Positions 17,641 to 27,500 of a stretch of DNA of 64,000 bases are shown one piece after another. This DNA comes from Planctomycetota bacterium (lineage in GTDB: Bacteria; Planctomycetota; UBA1135; JADKAF01). The stretch spans positions 62,001 through 126,000 of the forward strand of contig JAEUHW010000426.1 in NCBI GenBank assembly GCA_016793245.1, read 5' to 3'. The translations under genes were made by a program, and so were the position numbers. How positions within the stretch are numbered: the stretch's first letter is position 1; each line of letters opens with the position of its first letter. The notes beneath the pieces are model-generated. The model saw only the letters and a list, made by a program, of their open reading frames with translations, had not been told where the DNA came from and searched no databases.

Positions 17641-18450
17641 TCAGCGCACGCGGAAGGTGAGCGAGGACCACAGCGAGTCCCACTCGTGGTCCGCCGCCTG
17701 CGGCCGCTCCATGTGGATCAGCCGCAGCGTCATCAAGCCGCTCTTCGCGATCGGCACGAGCGCGCGACCTTCGGCGTCGGTCCAGCACTGCCCGCTGAAG
17801 AGCGCGCCGTTGCCGGGGTGATCCCAGCAGAGGTTCGCATTGGCGACGCCCGCGCCGCGCAGGAGCACGCGCACCGGCAGCGCTTCGCCGACGGCCGCGC
17901 GCAGCGGGTCCTTCTCGCAGACGACCTCGAGCTCCAGCCCGAGCGCCTGCGTCGCGAGCTCGCGCGGTCCCGCGTCACCGACCTCGAAGAGCGCCTTCGC
18001 GCACTTGCGGTAGCGCTCGACCGCGTCGCGCGCGAGCTCGCCCCGCTCCATGCGCGCGGACAGCACCTGCGGCAGCCCGTCGTGCAGCAGATAGCTGTTG
18101 AACTCGTCGGCCTTCATCGAGAGCACGCGCGGCTCGGTGCGGCAAGTGACGACGTGGACGCCGCTCTCCTCCGGCGTGCAGCGGACGAGCGTGCGCTTCT
18201 CCTCGGTCCTCTGCTCGACCTCGCAGGCGAGCTTGGTGCGCGGTCCCTGCGCGGCGAGATGCAGCCGGCTCGGATGCGCCGCGCTCTCGCTGTGCGGGAA
18301 GTCCATGCCGACGGCGACCTCGATCACCTGCGGAGTCCCCGGGGCCGCGACGGGCGCGGGTGGGATGAGCCAGAGGTCGTGAGCGCAGAGCCCCGCGCCG
18401 ATCGCGAGGAGCAGGGCGGACCTGACGGCAAAGCGCTTCGAGCGGATCAT
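17641..18450 (-). CDS. Exported DUF4198-domain protein
   Basis: A 269-aa protein with a signal peptide (MIRSKRFAVRSALLLAIGAGLCA) followed at once by HDLWLIPPAP. An N-terminal AHDxWL sequence after the signal peptide is typical of DUF4198 proteins, some of which are linked to metal uptake or metal-loaded periplasmic functions. The ATG at 18450 is chosen because GAGGAGAGC precedes it; an upstream in-frame ATG at 18501 would spoil the signal peptide. The end of the protein (HEWDSLWSSLTFRVR) is also family-like. It lies 41 nt after polA on the same strand. The metal, if any, is unknown. Confidence 0.75.
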   Translation of the reverse strand: MIRSKRFAVRSALLLAIGAGLCAHDLWLIPPAPVAAPGTPQVIEVAVGMDFPHSESAAHPSRLHLAAQGPRTKLACEVEQRTEEKRTLVRCTPEESGVHVVTCRTEPRVLSMKADEFNSYLLHDGLPQVLSARMERGELARDAVERYRKCAKALFEVGDAGPRELATQALGLELEVVCEKDPLRAAVGEALPVRVLLRGAGVANANLCWDHPGNGALFSGQCWTDAEGRALVPIAKSGLMTLRLIHMERPQAADHEWDSLWSSLTFRVR

Positions 18451-18490
18451 CGGAGCTCTCCTCGGGAAGAAGTCGCGCGCGGTCGCGCGC

Positions 18491-21202
18491 TCAATGCGCA
18501 TCGAGCCAGTTCGCGCCTGCGCCGATCTCGACGAGGAGCGGCACCCGCAGCGCGGCGACGTTCTGCATCGTCTCGCGGACGAGCTCCTTCAAGCGCTCGA
18601 CCTCGTCCTCGGGCGCCTCGAAGACGAGCTCGTCGTGCACCTGCAGCAGCATGCGCGCGGCGAAGCGCTCGCGCGCCATCCGCGCGTGCACCTCGATCAT
18701 CGCCTTCTTGATCAGGTCGGCGGCCGAGCCCTGCACGGGCGTGTTCACGGCCATGTTCTCGGCTTGGACGCGGAGCCCGGGCTTGTCGGAGTTGATGTCG
18801 GGGATCTTGCGGCGCCGGCCGTAGAGCGTTGTCACGTAGCCGTCGCGGCGCGCCTGCTCGAGCGTCGAGTCGAGCCAGCGGCGTACGCCCGGGAAGGTCG
18901 CGAAGTAGGCGTCGATGAACGCGCGCGCCTCGGGCACCGAGATGCCCGTGTCCTGCGCGAGGCGCTGCGAGCCCATGCCGTAGATGATGCCGAAGTTGAT
19001 CGCCTTCGCGCGCGAGCGGAGATCGGCGTCGACCTTCTCGGGAGCGAGGCCGAAGATCAGCGCGGCGGTCTGGCGATGGATGTCGGCGCCGGAGTGGAAC
19101 GCGGCGATCAGGCGCTCGTCCTCGGCTAGGTGCGCTACGAGGCGCAGCTCGATCTGCGAGTAGTCGGCCGAGAGCAGCACGCAGCCTGCTTCGGCGATGA
19201 AGGTGCGGCGGATCTCGCGCCCGCGCTCGGTGCGGATCGGGATGTTCTGCAGGTTCGGATCCGAGGAGGAGAGGCGGCCCGTCGCGGCGACGGCCTGGTT
19301 GAAGCTCGTGTGGATGCGGCCGGTCTTGGGATGCACGAGCAGCGGCAAAGCATCGACGTAGGTCGACTTCAGCTTCGTCACCGTGCGGTACTCGAGCAGC
19401 TTCGCCACGATCGGCGCGTCGGCGAACTCCTCGAGCGTGCGCGCATCGGTCGAGTACTCGCCGGTCTTCGTCTTCTTCAGTTTCGTCCGGCCCGAGGTCT
19501 CCTGGATCTTCAGCTCCTCGAAGAGCACGACGCCGAGCTGCTTCGGGCTGTTCAGGTTGAAGCTCTTCCCGCCGGCGAGATCGAACACTTCGGTCTGGAG
19601 CTTCGAGGCTTCCTGCTGCATCCGCGCGCCGAGGACTTGCAGCGCTCGCGAGTCGATCTTGATCCCGGCGCGCTCCAAGTCGATCAGCACGGGCACGAGC
19701 GGCATCTCGATCGTGCGGAAGAGCTCCTCCACGCCCTCCTCGGCCAGCGCCGGCTCGAAGAGCCGATGCAGGCGCTCGGCGATGTCGGCGTCCTCGCAGG
19801 CATAGCGCCCGACCTCGTCGATCGGGACCAGGTCCATGGTGATCTGATCCTTGCCCTTCCCGATCAGCTCGCTCGTCTCGATCTTCTTGAATTGCAGGTA
19901 CTGCAGCGCCAGCGCGTCGATGCCGTGCGAGCGGCTCTCGGGCTCCAAGCAGTAGGACGCGATCATCGTGTCGAAGGCGATGCCGCGCAGCTCGATCCCG
20001 GCGCCGAGGAGCGCCAGCGCGTCGTACTTGATGTTCTGACCGCACTTCTCGAGTGCTGTGTCCTCGAGCAGCGGCTTCAGCTCGGCGAGCACCGCGGAGG
20101 CTCCCCCGGGGAGGATCGGCGGCTCTAGATTGAGCGGGACGTAGAAGGCCTCGTAGGGCTGCGTCGAGAACGAGAGCCCGACCAGCGTCGCGCGCAGCGG
20201 ATCGAGGTGCGTGGTCTCGGTGTCGAAGGTGAAGCGCTGTGCGCTTCGGAGCTGCTCGACGAGATCGCGCAGCGCGCTTGCATCGCGCACGATCTCCCAG
20301 CGCGCTTCGCTGCGCTTCGGCTGCGCCGAGAAGCGCTTCGCGAGCGTGTTGAACTGCAGCGCGCGGCAGAGCTCGAGCATGCGCGCGCCGTCGGGCTCCT
20401 TCCGTTCGAGCTCGTCGGGACCGATCCCGAGCGGGACATCAAGCGCGATGGTGACCAGCTCGCGCGAGAGCCTGGCTTGCTCGGCGTCGCGGCGCAGCGC
20501 TTCTTGCAGCTTGGCTCCCTTCACCTCGCCGGCGTGCGCGAGCACCTCTTCCAGCGTGCCGTACTGCTGGATCAGCTTCTGCGCGGTCTTCTCGCCGACG
20601 CCGAAGACGCCCGGCACGTTGTCCGCGGCGTCGCCCATCAGCGAGAGCACTTCGATCACCTGCGCGGGACCGACGCCGAACTTCGCCTCGACCTCGGCCG
20701 GTCCGACGATCTCCAGATCCTTGTCGGCCTTCAGGATGTTGTAGAGCTTCACGCGCTCCGAGACGAGCTGCATGAAGTCCTTGTCGCCGGTGACGAGGAA
20801 GACCTCGTAGCCCGCGCTCTCGGCCTGCTTCGCCATCGTGCCGATCGCGTCGTCGGCCTCGTAGCCGGGGAGCTCCAGGATGGGGATCCCGAGCGCCTCG
20901 ACGCACTCGCGCATGCGCGGGAGCTGCTCCACGAGCTCGTCGGGCATCTTCTCGCGCGTCGCCTTGTAGTCGGCGAAGCGCTCGTGGCGGAACGTCGGCC
21001 CGGGCGGATCGAATGCGACCGCCAGGTGATCGGGCTGCTCGGTATCGACGAGCTTCAGGATCGTCGAGAGGAACGCGAAGGTCGCCCCGGTGGGCCGGCC
21101 TTGCGCATCGCTGAGCCCCGTCCTCGCCATCGCGAAGTGCGAGCGATAGGCGAGCGCCGTGCCGTCGAGCAAGAAGAGGCGCGGTAAGCGCGTCGCGGTC
21201 AT
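18491..21202 (-). CDS. polA: DNA polymerase I
   Basis: A 903-aa family A polymerase with all three domains. The 5'-3' exonuclease (about 1-300) has FLLDGTALAYRSHFA, GYEADDAIGTMAKQA and VTGDKDFMQL. The 3'-5' proofreading domain is probably active: FDTETTHLDPL keeps Asp327 and Glu329. The polymerase domain (about 520-903) has SADYSQIELR (motif A, Asp680), RAKAINFGIIYGMG (motif B) and VHDELVFEAP (motif C). The protein functions in Okazaki fragment processing and repair. Strand and spacing suggest co-transcription with the DUF4198 gene downstream. Confidence 0.98.
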   Translation of the reverse strand: MTATRLPRLFLLDGTALAYRSHFAMARTGLSDAQGRPTGATFAFLSTILKLVDTEQPDHLAVAFDPPGPTFRHERFADYKATREKMPDELVEQLPRMRECVEALGIPILELPGYEADDAIGTMAKQAESAGYEVFLVTGDKDFMQLVSERVKLYNILKADKDLEIVGPAEVEAKFGVGPAQVIEVLSLMGDAADNVPGVFGVGEKTAQKLIQQYGTLEEVLAHAGEVKGAKLQEALRRDAEQARLSRELVTIALDVPLGIGPDELERKEPDGARMLELCRALQFNTLAKRFSAQPKRSEARWEIVRDASALRDLVEQLRSAQRFTFDTETTHLDPLRATLVGLSFSTQPYEAFYVPLNLEPPILPGGASAVLAELKPLLEDTALEKCGQNIKYDALALLGAGIELRGIAFDTMIASYCLEPESRSHGIDALALQYLQFKKIETSELIGKGKDQITMDLVPIDEVGRYACEDADIAERLHRLFEPALAEEGVEELFRTIEMPLVPVLIDLERAGIKIDSRALQVLGARMQQEASKLQTEVFDLAGGKSFNLNSPKQLGVVLFEELKIQETSGRTKLKKTKTGEYSTDARTLEEFADAPIVAKLLEYRTVTKLKSTYVDALPLLVHPKTGRIHTSFNQAVAATGRLSSSDPNLQNIPIRTERGREIRRTFIAEAGCVLLSADYSQIELRLVAHLAEDERLIAAFHSGADIHRQTAALIFGLAPEKVDADLRSRAKAINFGIIYGMGSQRLAQDTGISVPEARAFIDAYFATFPGVRRWLDSTLEQARRDGYVTTLYGRRRKIPDINSDKPGLRVQAENMAVNTPVQGSAADLIKKAMIEVHARMARERFAARMLLQVHDELVFEAPEDEVERLKELVRETMQNVAALRVPLLVEIGAGANWLDAH

Positions 21203-21234
21203 GAGCTCTGCTCCGTCATCGGCTGAGCGGGGGA

Positions 21235-22971
21235 TCAGGAGTGGGGGCGGAAGTCGTGCACCTCGAGCCGGACGCTCTCCTTGCGTCCGTCCTTCACGAC
21301 GACCGGCGTGAAGAGCAGGGCCACGCGCGTGGAGGCCATGAGCTCGTCGGCGCGCGGCGCCGCGTGGAAGGCGATCGCCTCCAGCGTCGTGCCGTCCCCG
21401 TGCACGCGGAAGCAGAGATGCTGGCGTTCGCGACCGGAGAGGCGCGCGAGACCGACGGGACGCAGGCCTTCGCTGAGCAGCCGCGGGACTTCATTGCCCG
21501 GACCATAGGGCGCGAGGCGCGCGAGCTCGGTGACCACGGGCGGGGTCAGCTCCGCGGGCGTCGTCTCGGCGTCGATCACGAGCGGCGGGCGCGCGGTGCG
21601 CGCTGCGTTGCGCTCGGCGAGCGCGCGATCGAGGGCGAGCCGCAGCGACTCCACCTGGTCGCGCTCGATCTCCAAGCCCGCGGCGTAGGCGTGACCGCCG
21701 TGGCGCAGGAGATGGGCCGCGCAAGCGTTCAGGCCCTCGAGCAGGTTCACGCCGGGGATCGAGCGCCCGGAGCCCTTGCCGCGCGCGCCGTCCAGAGCGA
21801 TCAACACGGCGGGGAGATGGAACTCCTCCACGAGCCGCGCCGCGGAGATGCCGATGATGCCGGCCTTCCAGCGCTCGTCCGCGAGCACGATCGCCTGCGC
21901 GTGCTCGAGGTCGAGCTCGCGTCGTGCGCGCTCGATCGCCTGCGCGGTGGTCTCTTGGTCGAGGCGCTGGCGCTCCTCGTTCAGCGTCTCGATCTCGCGG
22001 GCGAGCTCCTGCGCCTCGGCGAAGCCCTCGGCCGTGAAGAGACGCACGGCCAAGCCGGCGTGGGCGATCCGACCCGCCGCATTGATGCGCGGTCCGATGC
22101 GGAACCCGACATCGCGCGGGGTCAGGGCGCGCTCGCCGATGCGCGCGAGGTCGAGCAACGCGCGGAGGCCGGGATTGGGAGAACGGCGGATCGCTTGCAG
22201 GCCGAAGCGCACGAGGGCGCGGTTCTCGTCGATCATCGGCATGACGTCGCAGATCGTGCCGATCGCGACCCACGCGAGCGCGTCGCGGAGGAAGCCGCGC
22301 ACTTCGTCGGAGGCGCGATGGCGCGCGGTCAGCGTCTCGCAGAGCGCCCAGGCCAGCTTGAACGCGACCGCGGTGCCGCAGATCTCGCGGAAGGGGTAGC
22401 GCGAGTCGGCGCGCTTCGGATTCACCACCGCGGCGGCGAGCGGGATCGCGCCGCCGACCTCGTGGTGGTCGGTCACGATCACGTCGATCCCGCGCGTCGC
22501 GAGCTCGGCGATCGGCTCCGAGGCGGAGATGCCGTTGTCGACCGAGATGACGAGCGTCGCGCGCGCTTCCAACGCCGCGGCGATGGAGCCGGGGCCGAAG
22601 GAGTAGCCGTCCTTCACGCGATCCGGGATGAACCAGGTGACGTCGGCCCGCAGCGTTCGCAGGAGCTGCACCAGCAGCACGGTCCCGCAGACGCCGTCGA
22701 CGTCGTAGTCGCCGTGGATCAGGATCCGCTCGCGGCGCTCGAGCGCCGTGCGCAAGCGCGTCACCGCGGCGGCGAGATCCGGCAGCAGGGCGGGATCGTG
22801 CAGCGCGCCGATGTCGGGTTGGATCCAGAGGCGCGTGCCGTGCGGATCCTCGAACCCCCGGCGCACGAGGATGCGAGCGAGCAGCGGCGGGATGCCGAGG
22901 TCGCGTTCCAAGCGCCGCTCGGCGCCGGTCTGTTCCGGCGCTCGAGGGGGTCGTTGCCAAGGGAGATCCAT
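21235..22971 (-). CDS. recJ: Single-stranded-DNA-specific exonuclease RecJ
   Basis: A DHH-family 5'-3' ssDNA exonuclease in recombination and mismatch repair. The Mn2+-binding motifs are DYDVDGVCG, VSVDNGI and VTDHHEVGG, followed by PRINAAGRIAHAG and the DHHA1 motif RHGGHAYAAGLEI. The start is taken at the ATG at 22971, giving 578 aa, the usual length, and starting near the conserved WQRPPRAPEQ. In-frame ATGs at 23007 and 23106 would add low-complexity residues and the latter would overlap selA. The ribosome site is weak whichever start is used. Confidence 0.95.
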   Translation of the reverse strand: MDLPWQRPPRAPEQTGAERRLERDLGIPPLLARILVRRGFEDPHGTRLWIQPDIGALHDPALLPDLAAAVTRLRTALERRERILIHGDYDVDGVCGTVLLVQLLRTLRADVTWFIPDRVKDGYSFGPGSIAAALEARATLVISVDNGISASEPIAELATRGIDVIVTDHHEVGGAIPLAAAVVNPKRADSRYPFREICGTAVAFKLAWALCETLTARHRASDEVRGFLRDALAWVAIGTICDVMPMIDENRALVRFGLQAIRRSPNPGLRALLDLARIGERALTPRDVGFRIGPRINAAGRIAHAGLAVRLFTAEGFAEAQELAREIETLNEERQRLDQETTAQAIERARRELDLEHAQAIVLADERWKAGIIGISAARLVEEFHLPAVLIALDGARGKGSGRSIPGVNLLEGLNACAAHLLRHGGHAYAAGLEIERDQVESLRLALDRALAERNAARTARPPLVIDAETTPAELTPPVVTELARLAPYGPGNEVPRLLSEGLRPVGLARLSGRERQHLCFRVHGDGTTLEAIAFHAAPRADELMASTRVALLFTPVVVKDGRKESVRLEVHDFRPHS

Positions 22972-23084
22972 TCCGCGACGATGCCCACCTGTCCAGTTGC
23001 GCGACATCGTAGCGGCGGCGAGCAGCCCCGCACGAGCGCCGCTCCGGAAACCCTCCGTCCCTCGGCTCGGCTCCGCTTTGCTGC

Positions 23085-24473
23085 ATGAGCTCGTCCTACC
23101 GCGCACTGCCCTCCGTCGATCGCGTGCTGCGCGATGAGGCCGTCGCCGTTCACGCCGCCGCCGTGGGCGCCGACATGCTGCGGCGTTGGGTCGGAGAGGT
23201 GATCGAGGAGCTGCGAGACGCGGTGCGGCGCGGCCGCGCCTTCGAACCCGCCGCGGCCCTCGGAGAAGCGGTCGCCGCCGTCAGCGCGCGCGCGCAGGCG
23301 GAAGCGCGGCCGTATCACCGGCGCGTGCTGAACGCGACGGGCATCCTCGCGCACACCGGACTCGGACGAGCGCCGCTCGCGACCGAGGCGACCGAGGCCT
23401 TGCTCGCGACGGCGGGAGCCTCGGTCGTCGAGCTCGAGATCGAATCGGGTCGCCGCGGCGTGCGCGAGGAGCGCTGCGCCGAGATGATCTGCGCGCTCAC
23501 GGGGGCCGCCGCCGCGACCGTCGTGAACAACAACGCGGCGGCGACGCTGCTCGGCCTGAAGACGCTCTCCGAGGGGCGCGAGGCGATCCTCTCGCGCGGC
23601 GAGCTCGTCGAGATCGGCGGCGCGTTCCGCATGCCCGAGGTGATGGAGCAGGGCGGCGTGCTGCTCCGCGAGGTGGGGGCCACGAATCGCACGCGCCTCG
23701 AGGACTACGAGCGCGCGATCGGCGCGCAGACCGGGCTCTTGTTGAAGGTCCATCCTTCGAACTACCGCATCCAGGGCTTCACCGCGCAGGTCGAGCTCCG
23801 CGAGCTGGTCGAGCTCGGGCGTCGCCGCGGCATCGCGGTGATGGAGGACCTGGGCTCGGGCTTGCTCCTCGAGCGCCGCGACGTGCTGCCGGGCGAACCG
23901 CGCGTGCGCGAGTCGGTGCAGAGCGGCGCCGACCTCGTCTGCTTCAGCGGCGACAAGCTGCTCGGTGGGCCGCAAGCCGGGATCCTCGTCGGCTCGCGCG
24001 AGGCCATCGCCGCGGTGCGTCGGCATCCGCTCTTCCGCGCGCTGCGCCCGTGCAAGCTCACCTTGGGTGCGCTGGAAGCGACGCTGAAGCTCTACCTCGC
24101 GGGAGAAGCGCGCGCGTGCGAGCGCATCCCAGTGCTCCGCGGCATGACGCGCACGCTGACGTCGATCGACGCGCGCGCCACCGCGTTCGCGCAGCGCGTG
24201 CGCGCGCTCCACCTTTCACTCGCGATCACCGTCGAGGACGCGCACGCCTACGCCGGTTCCGGCGCAGCTCCGCTCGAGACGCTCGCGTCGCGCGCCGTGG
24301 CCCTCGGGCCCGCGCCGGGGCTGGAGCGACTCGCGACGCGACTCCGCCTCGGCGAGCCGGGGATCTTCCCGCGGCTCGAACGCGACCGACTCCTGCTCGA
24401 CTTCCGCTCGCTGGAGCCCGAGGACGACGAGACCGCGTTGCGCGGCTTGCTCACGGCCCTCGCCGCAGAGTGA
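23085..24473 (+). CDS. selA: L-seryl-tRNA(Sec) selenium transferase
   Basis: SelA converts Ser-tRNA(Sec) to Sec-tRNA(Sec) using selenophosphate, with PLP as cofactor. The 462-aa protein begins YRALPSVDRVLRD and has NATGILAHTGLGRAPL, VVNNNAAA, GATNRTRLEDYERAI, VEDLGSGLL and CFSGDKLLGGPQAGILVG, where Lys291 corresponds to the PLP-binding Lys295 of E. coli SelA. Its substrate tRNA lies at 29904-30000 and its selenium donor enzyme at 28363-29433. It is divergent from recJ, with about 113 nt between the two starts, which must hold both promoters; no clear hexamers were found. Confidence 0.97.
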   Translation: MSSSYRALPSVDRVLRDEAVAVHAAAVGADMLRRWVGEVIEELRDAVRRGRAFEPAAALGEAVAAVSARAQAEARPYHRRVLNATGILAHTGLGRAPLATEATEALLATAGASVVELEIESGRRGVREERCAEMICALTGAAAATVVNNNAAATLLGLKTLSEGREAILSRGELVEIGGAFRMPEVMEQGGVLLREVGATNRTRLEDYERAIGAQTGLLLKVHPSNYRIQGFTAQVELRELVELGRRRGIAVMEDLGSGLLLERRDVLPGEPRVRESVQSGADLVCFSGDKLLGGPQAGILVGSREAIAAVRRHPLFRALRPCKLTLGALEATLKLYLAGEARACERIPVLRGMTRTLTSIDARATAFAQRVRALHLSLAITVEDAHAYAGSGAAPLETLASRAVALGPAPGLERLATRLRLGEPGIFPRLERDRLLLDFRSLEPEDDETALRGLLTALAAE

Positions 24474-24548
24474 GGCGCGCGGGTTGCACCCGCACGCTCT
24501 CTCCTCCTGCGGCGAGCCTCGGCTCTCGCCCTGAAGCTGTTCGCCTCC

Positions 24549-27500
24549 ATGCTTCGAGAACTCCTCCTCCGTTGCCGTGGCGCTCTCGCGCTCGCGGTGC
24601 TCGCGGCGTCGTTCGGTAGCGCCGTCTCGCGCGCGGCCGACGCCTCCGACGCCATCACGCGTTTCCTCGCGGCGCAGCGCGAGGCGCTCGCGGCCCAGCG
24701 CTGGGACGACGCGCGAGTCGCCGCGGAGCGCGTGCTCGAGATCGATCCGCGCCAACTCGAAGCGCTCGCCTGCGTGGCGACGACGGCCGAGGTGCAGGGC
24801 GATCGGGACCTCCTGGTCGTCACCTTGCACGAGATCGTCGAGCACGGCGCGCGTCGAAGCGATCTCTCGGCCGAGGATCGCGCGCGCGTCGCGGCGGCGA
24901 AGGAGCGCCTCCTCGCCGAGGACCCGGCGGCGACGACGCTGGCGGAGCTGCGCGAGAAGCTGCTCGCTGAGATCGACAAGCTCGCGAAGGCGGCGGCCGG
25001 CAAGCAGCGCTGGCATTCGGCCTTGGCGCTCTACGAAGAGATGGCGCGTCTCGCACCGACGGACGAGCGCGCGCGCGCCGGCTTGAAGCGCGTGCAGAGC
25101 GAAGGCGGCGACGAGCTCGCGCGGCGGGGCGTCGCCGGCGCGGACGATCCGCTGAACGCCGTCGGTGCCGAGTGGATCGCGCGCTTCGACGCCGAGCACG
25201 CGACCTGGGAGAAGGCCGCGCGCAAGGAGACGCCGAACTACATCACCATCACCAACGCGGGCTACCAGGTGCTGGAGCTGACCGCGCTCGCGATGGAGCA
25301 GATGAACCGCTTCTATCGCATCTTCTACGGCATGGGGGAGGACGATCCGACGCCGCGCATCGACGTCGAGATCTACCGCGACCGAGCCGAGTACATGGAG
25401 AAGGGCAATCCCCCGGCGGAGTGGGCGGGCGGTCACTTCAACGGGCGCGCGGTGGTGACCTACGATCCGCGCGGCGGCGCCGGCGGCTCCATGCGCGGCC
25501 TCTTGCAGACGCTCTTCCACGAAGCGTCGCACCAATTCGTCTCGCTCACCTCGAGCGGCGTCCCCTCGTGGCTGAACGAAGGTCTGGCCTCGTTCTTCGA
25601 AGGTGCGGAGCTCCTCTCGAACGGGCGCGTGGAGTGGAACCTCGTCGCGCCCGGACGCTTGATGCCGCTCGTCGATTCGCTGAAGAGCGATCCCGAGACC
25701 TTGACCTCGATCATCACCGGGCAGGTCGACGACTACCGCATCTACTACCCGTATGGCTGGGGCATCGTCTACTTCCTCTACAACTGCGAGGACGCGGAGG
25801 GGAACTTCCTCTACCGCGAGCGCCTCGCCAACTACCGCTCCACCTATCGCGGCACGCGCGAGCACGTCGAGCGCTTCGTGCAGTTCTTCGTCACCGAGCC
25901 GAAGGTGCCGGAGGTGAAGACTCTTGCCGACTTCGAAGCGCGCTGGCGCGCGTGGATCCTCGCGCGCCACGAGGCCTATCTCGGGCGCGGCAAGGCGGCG
26001 CTCGAGCTGGTGGCGCGCGCCGATGGGCTGCGCGCGAGCAAGCCCGAGCGCGCGATCGAGATGTACGAGCGCGCGCTGCGCGATGCACCGGAGGAGCTGG
26101 ACGCGCTGTGGAAGCTCGCGACGCTGCTCGACGAGCGGAAGCTCCTCGATCGCGCCGCGGGTACCTACCGGCGGGTGCTGAGCCTCGCGCACTACCTCGG
26201 CATCGAAGAAGACGCGCGTCTCGAGAAGGCGCGCGAGCGCGTGCAGGCCCTGGAGCCCGCGTGGCGCGCGTGGGTGCAAGCGCGCCAGCGCTTCGACGAA
26301 GAGGCGCTGCGCCTCGCGAAGCGCTACCAGGACGACGAGCTGCCGCGCATGGCGCTGCGCGTCGTGCGCTTCTTCGTCACGGAGGACGATCCCGACGAAG
26401 CCGCCGTGCTGCTCTGGCGCTCGCTGCAGGAGCGCGAAGCGCTCGAGCTCGAGCGCTGGGTGAGCCTCTTCAACGAGGACGATACGAAGGGCTGGTTCTC
26501 GGAGCGCTCGCCGCGCGCGTTCCGCGTCGAGAACGGCGTGCTGATCGGGCGCGTCGAGAAGACGAACGACGCGGCGAAGGGGCCGACGACGGGGATCCGC
26601 GAGGCCAAGGTCTTCGACTACAGCGTCTTCTTCGTCGATCGCGTGGTGCGCGGCGACTTCTCGTTCGAGGCCGAGGTGCGCTCTCCGAAGAGCTGTCGGC
26701 TCTTCGGCATCGCGTTCGGCTCGAAGTCCGATGAGATCTTCCAGTCCGCGATGCTGCTGCCGGAGGGGTATCTCGACCTGGCGACGCGCGACGGCGACTG
26801 GAAGCTGCATCGGCGCGTGACGAGCGGTGTTCAGGCCGCGAGTTGGACCAAGCTCCGTGTCGACGTGCGCGCGAATCTGGTCACCGTGTGGATCGACGGG
26901 CGAGCGGTGGAGGAGCGGCGCTACGAGAGCGCTGCCGAGCTGCGCGGCGATCTCGGCATCGTGCTCGGCGAAGGGGAGGCGGAGTTCCGGCGCATGCGCT
27001 TCCGCGAGACGGACGCGCGCTTGCCGCGCCTCTTCGTGCGAGGCGTGCACGAGGCGGAGGAAGAGGAGCTCGCGGCCGCTCCAAGGCCGCCGGAGCGCGC
27101 ACCGTCGGGGCAGAAGAGCTACCGCGGCAGCGCGCCGCCCGCGCTGCAGGTGAGCGAGACGCTGAACGTGGAGCGCGCCGCGGCCGATCTCGACGCCGCG
27201 CTCGGCGCTCCGCTCGTGCTCTGCTTCTTCAGCCCCGAGTCGGAGTCGGCGGTGCCCTGCTTGCCGTATCTGCAGGAGCGAAGAGCGGAGCTCGAGAAGC
27301 GCGGCTTCCGCTTGCTCGCATTCTCCAATCAGGCGCCGGAGACGGTCCGTGGGTTCCTCGCGCAGAAGAAGCTCGATCTGCCGGTGGCACTCGAGCCCAT
27401 CACCGGCGAGACGCTGAAGGCCTATGCGCTCTTCGAGCTCGGCTTGCCGCGCGTCTACTTGCTCGACATCGACGGCCGCGTCGCGTGGGAAGGCACGCCG

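Noticed and set aside
22972..23106. RecJ starting at 23106 or 23007
   Set aside because: The extra residues are not RecJ-like, and 23106 would overlap the divergent selA start.
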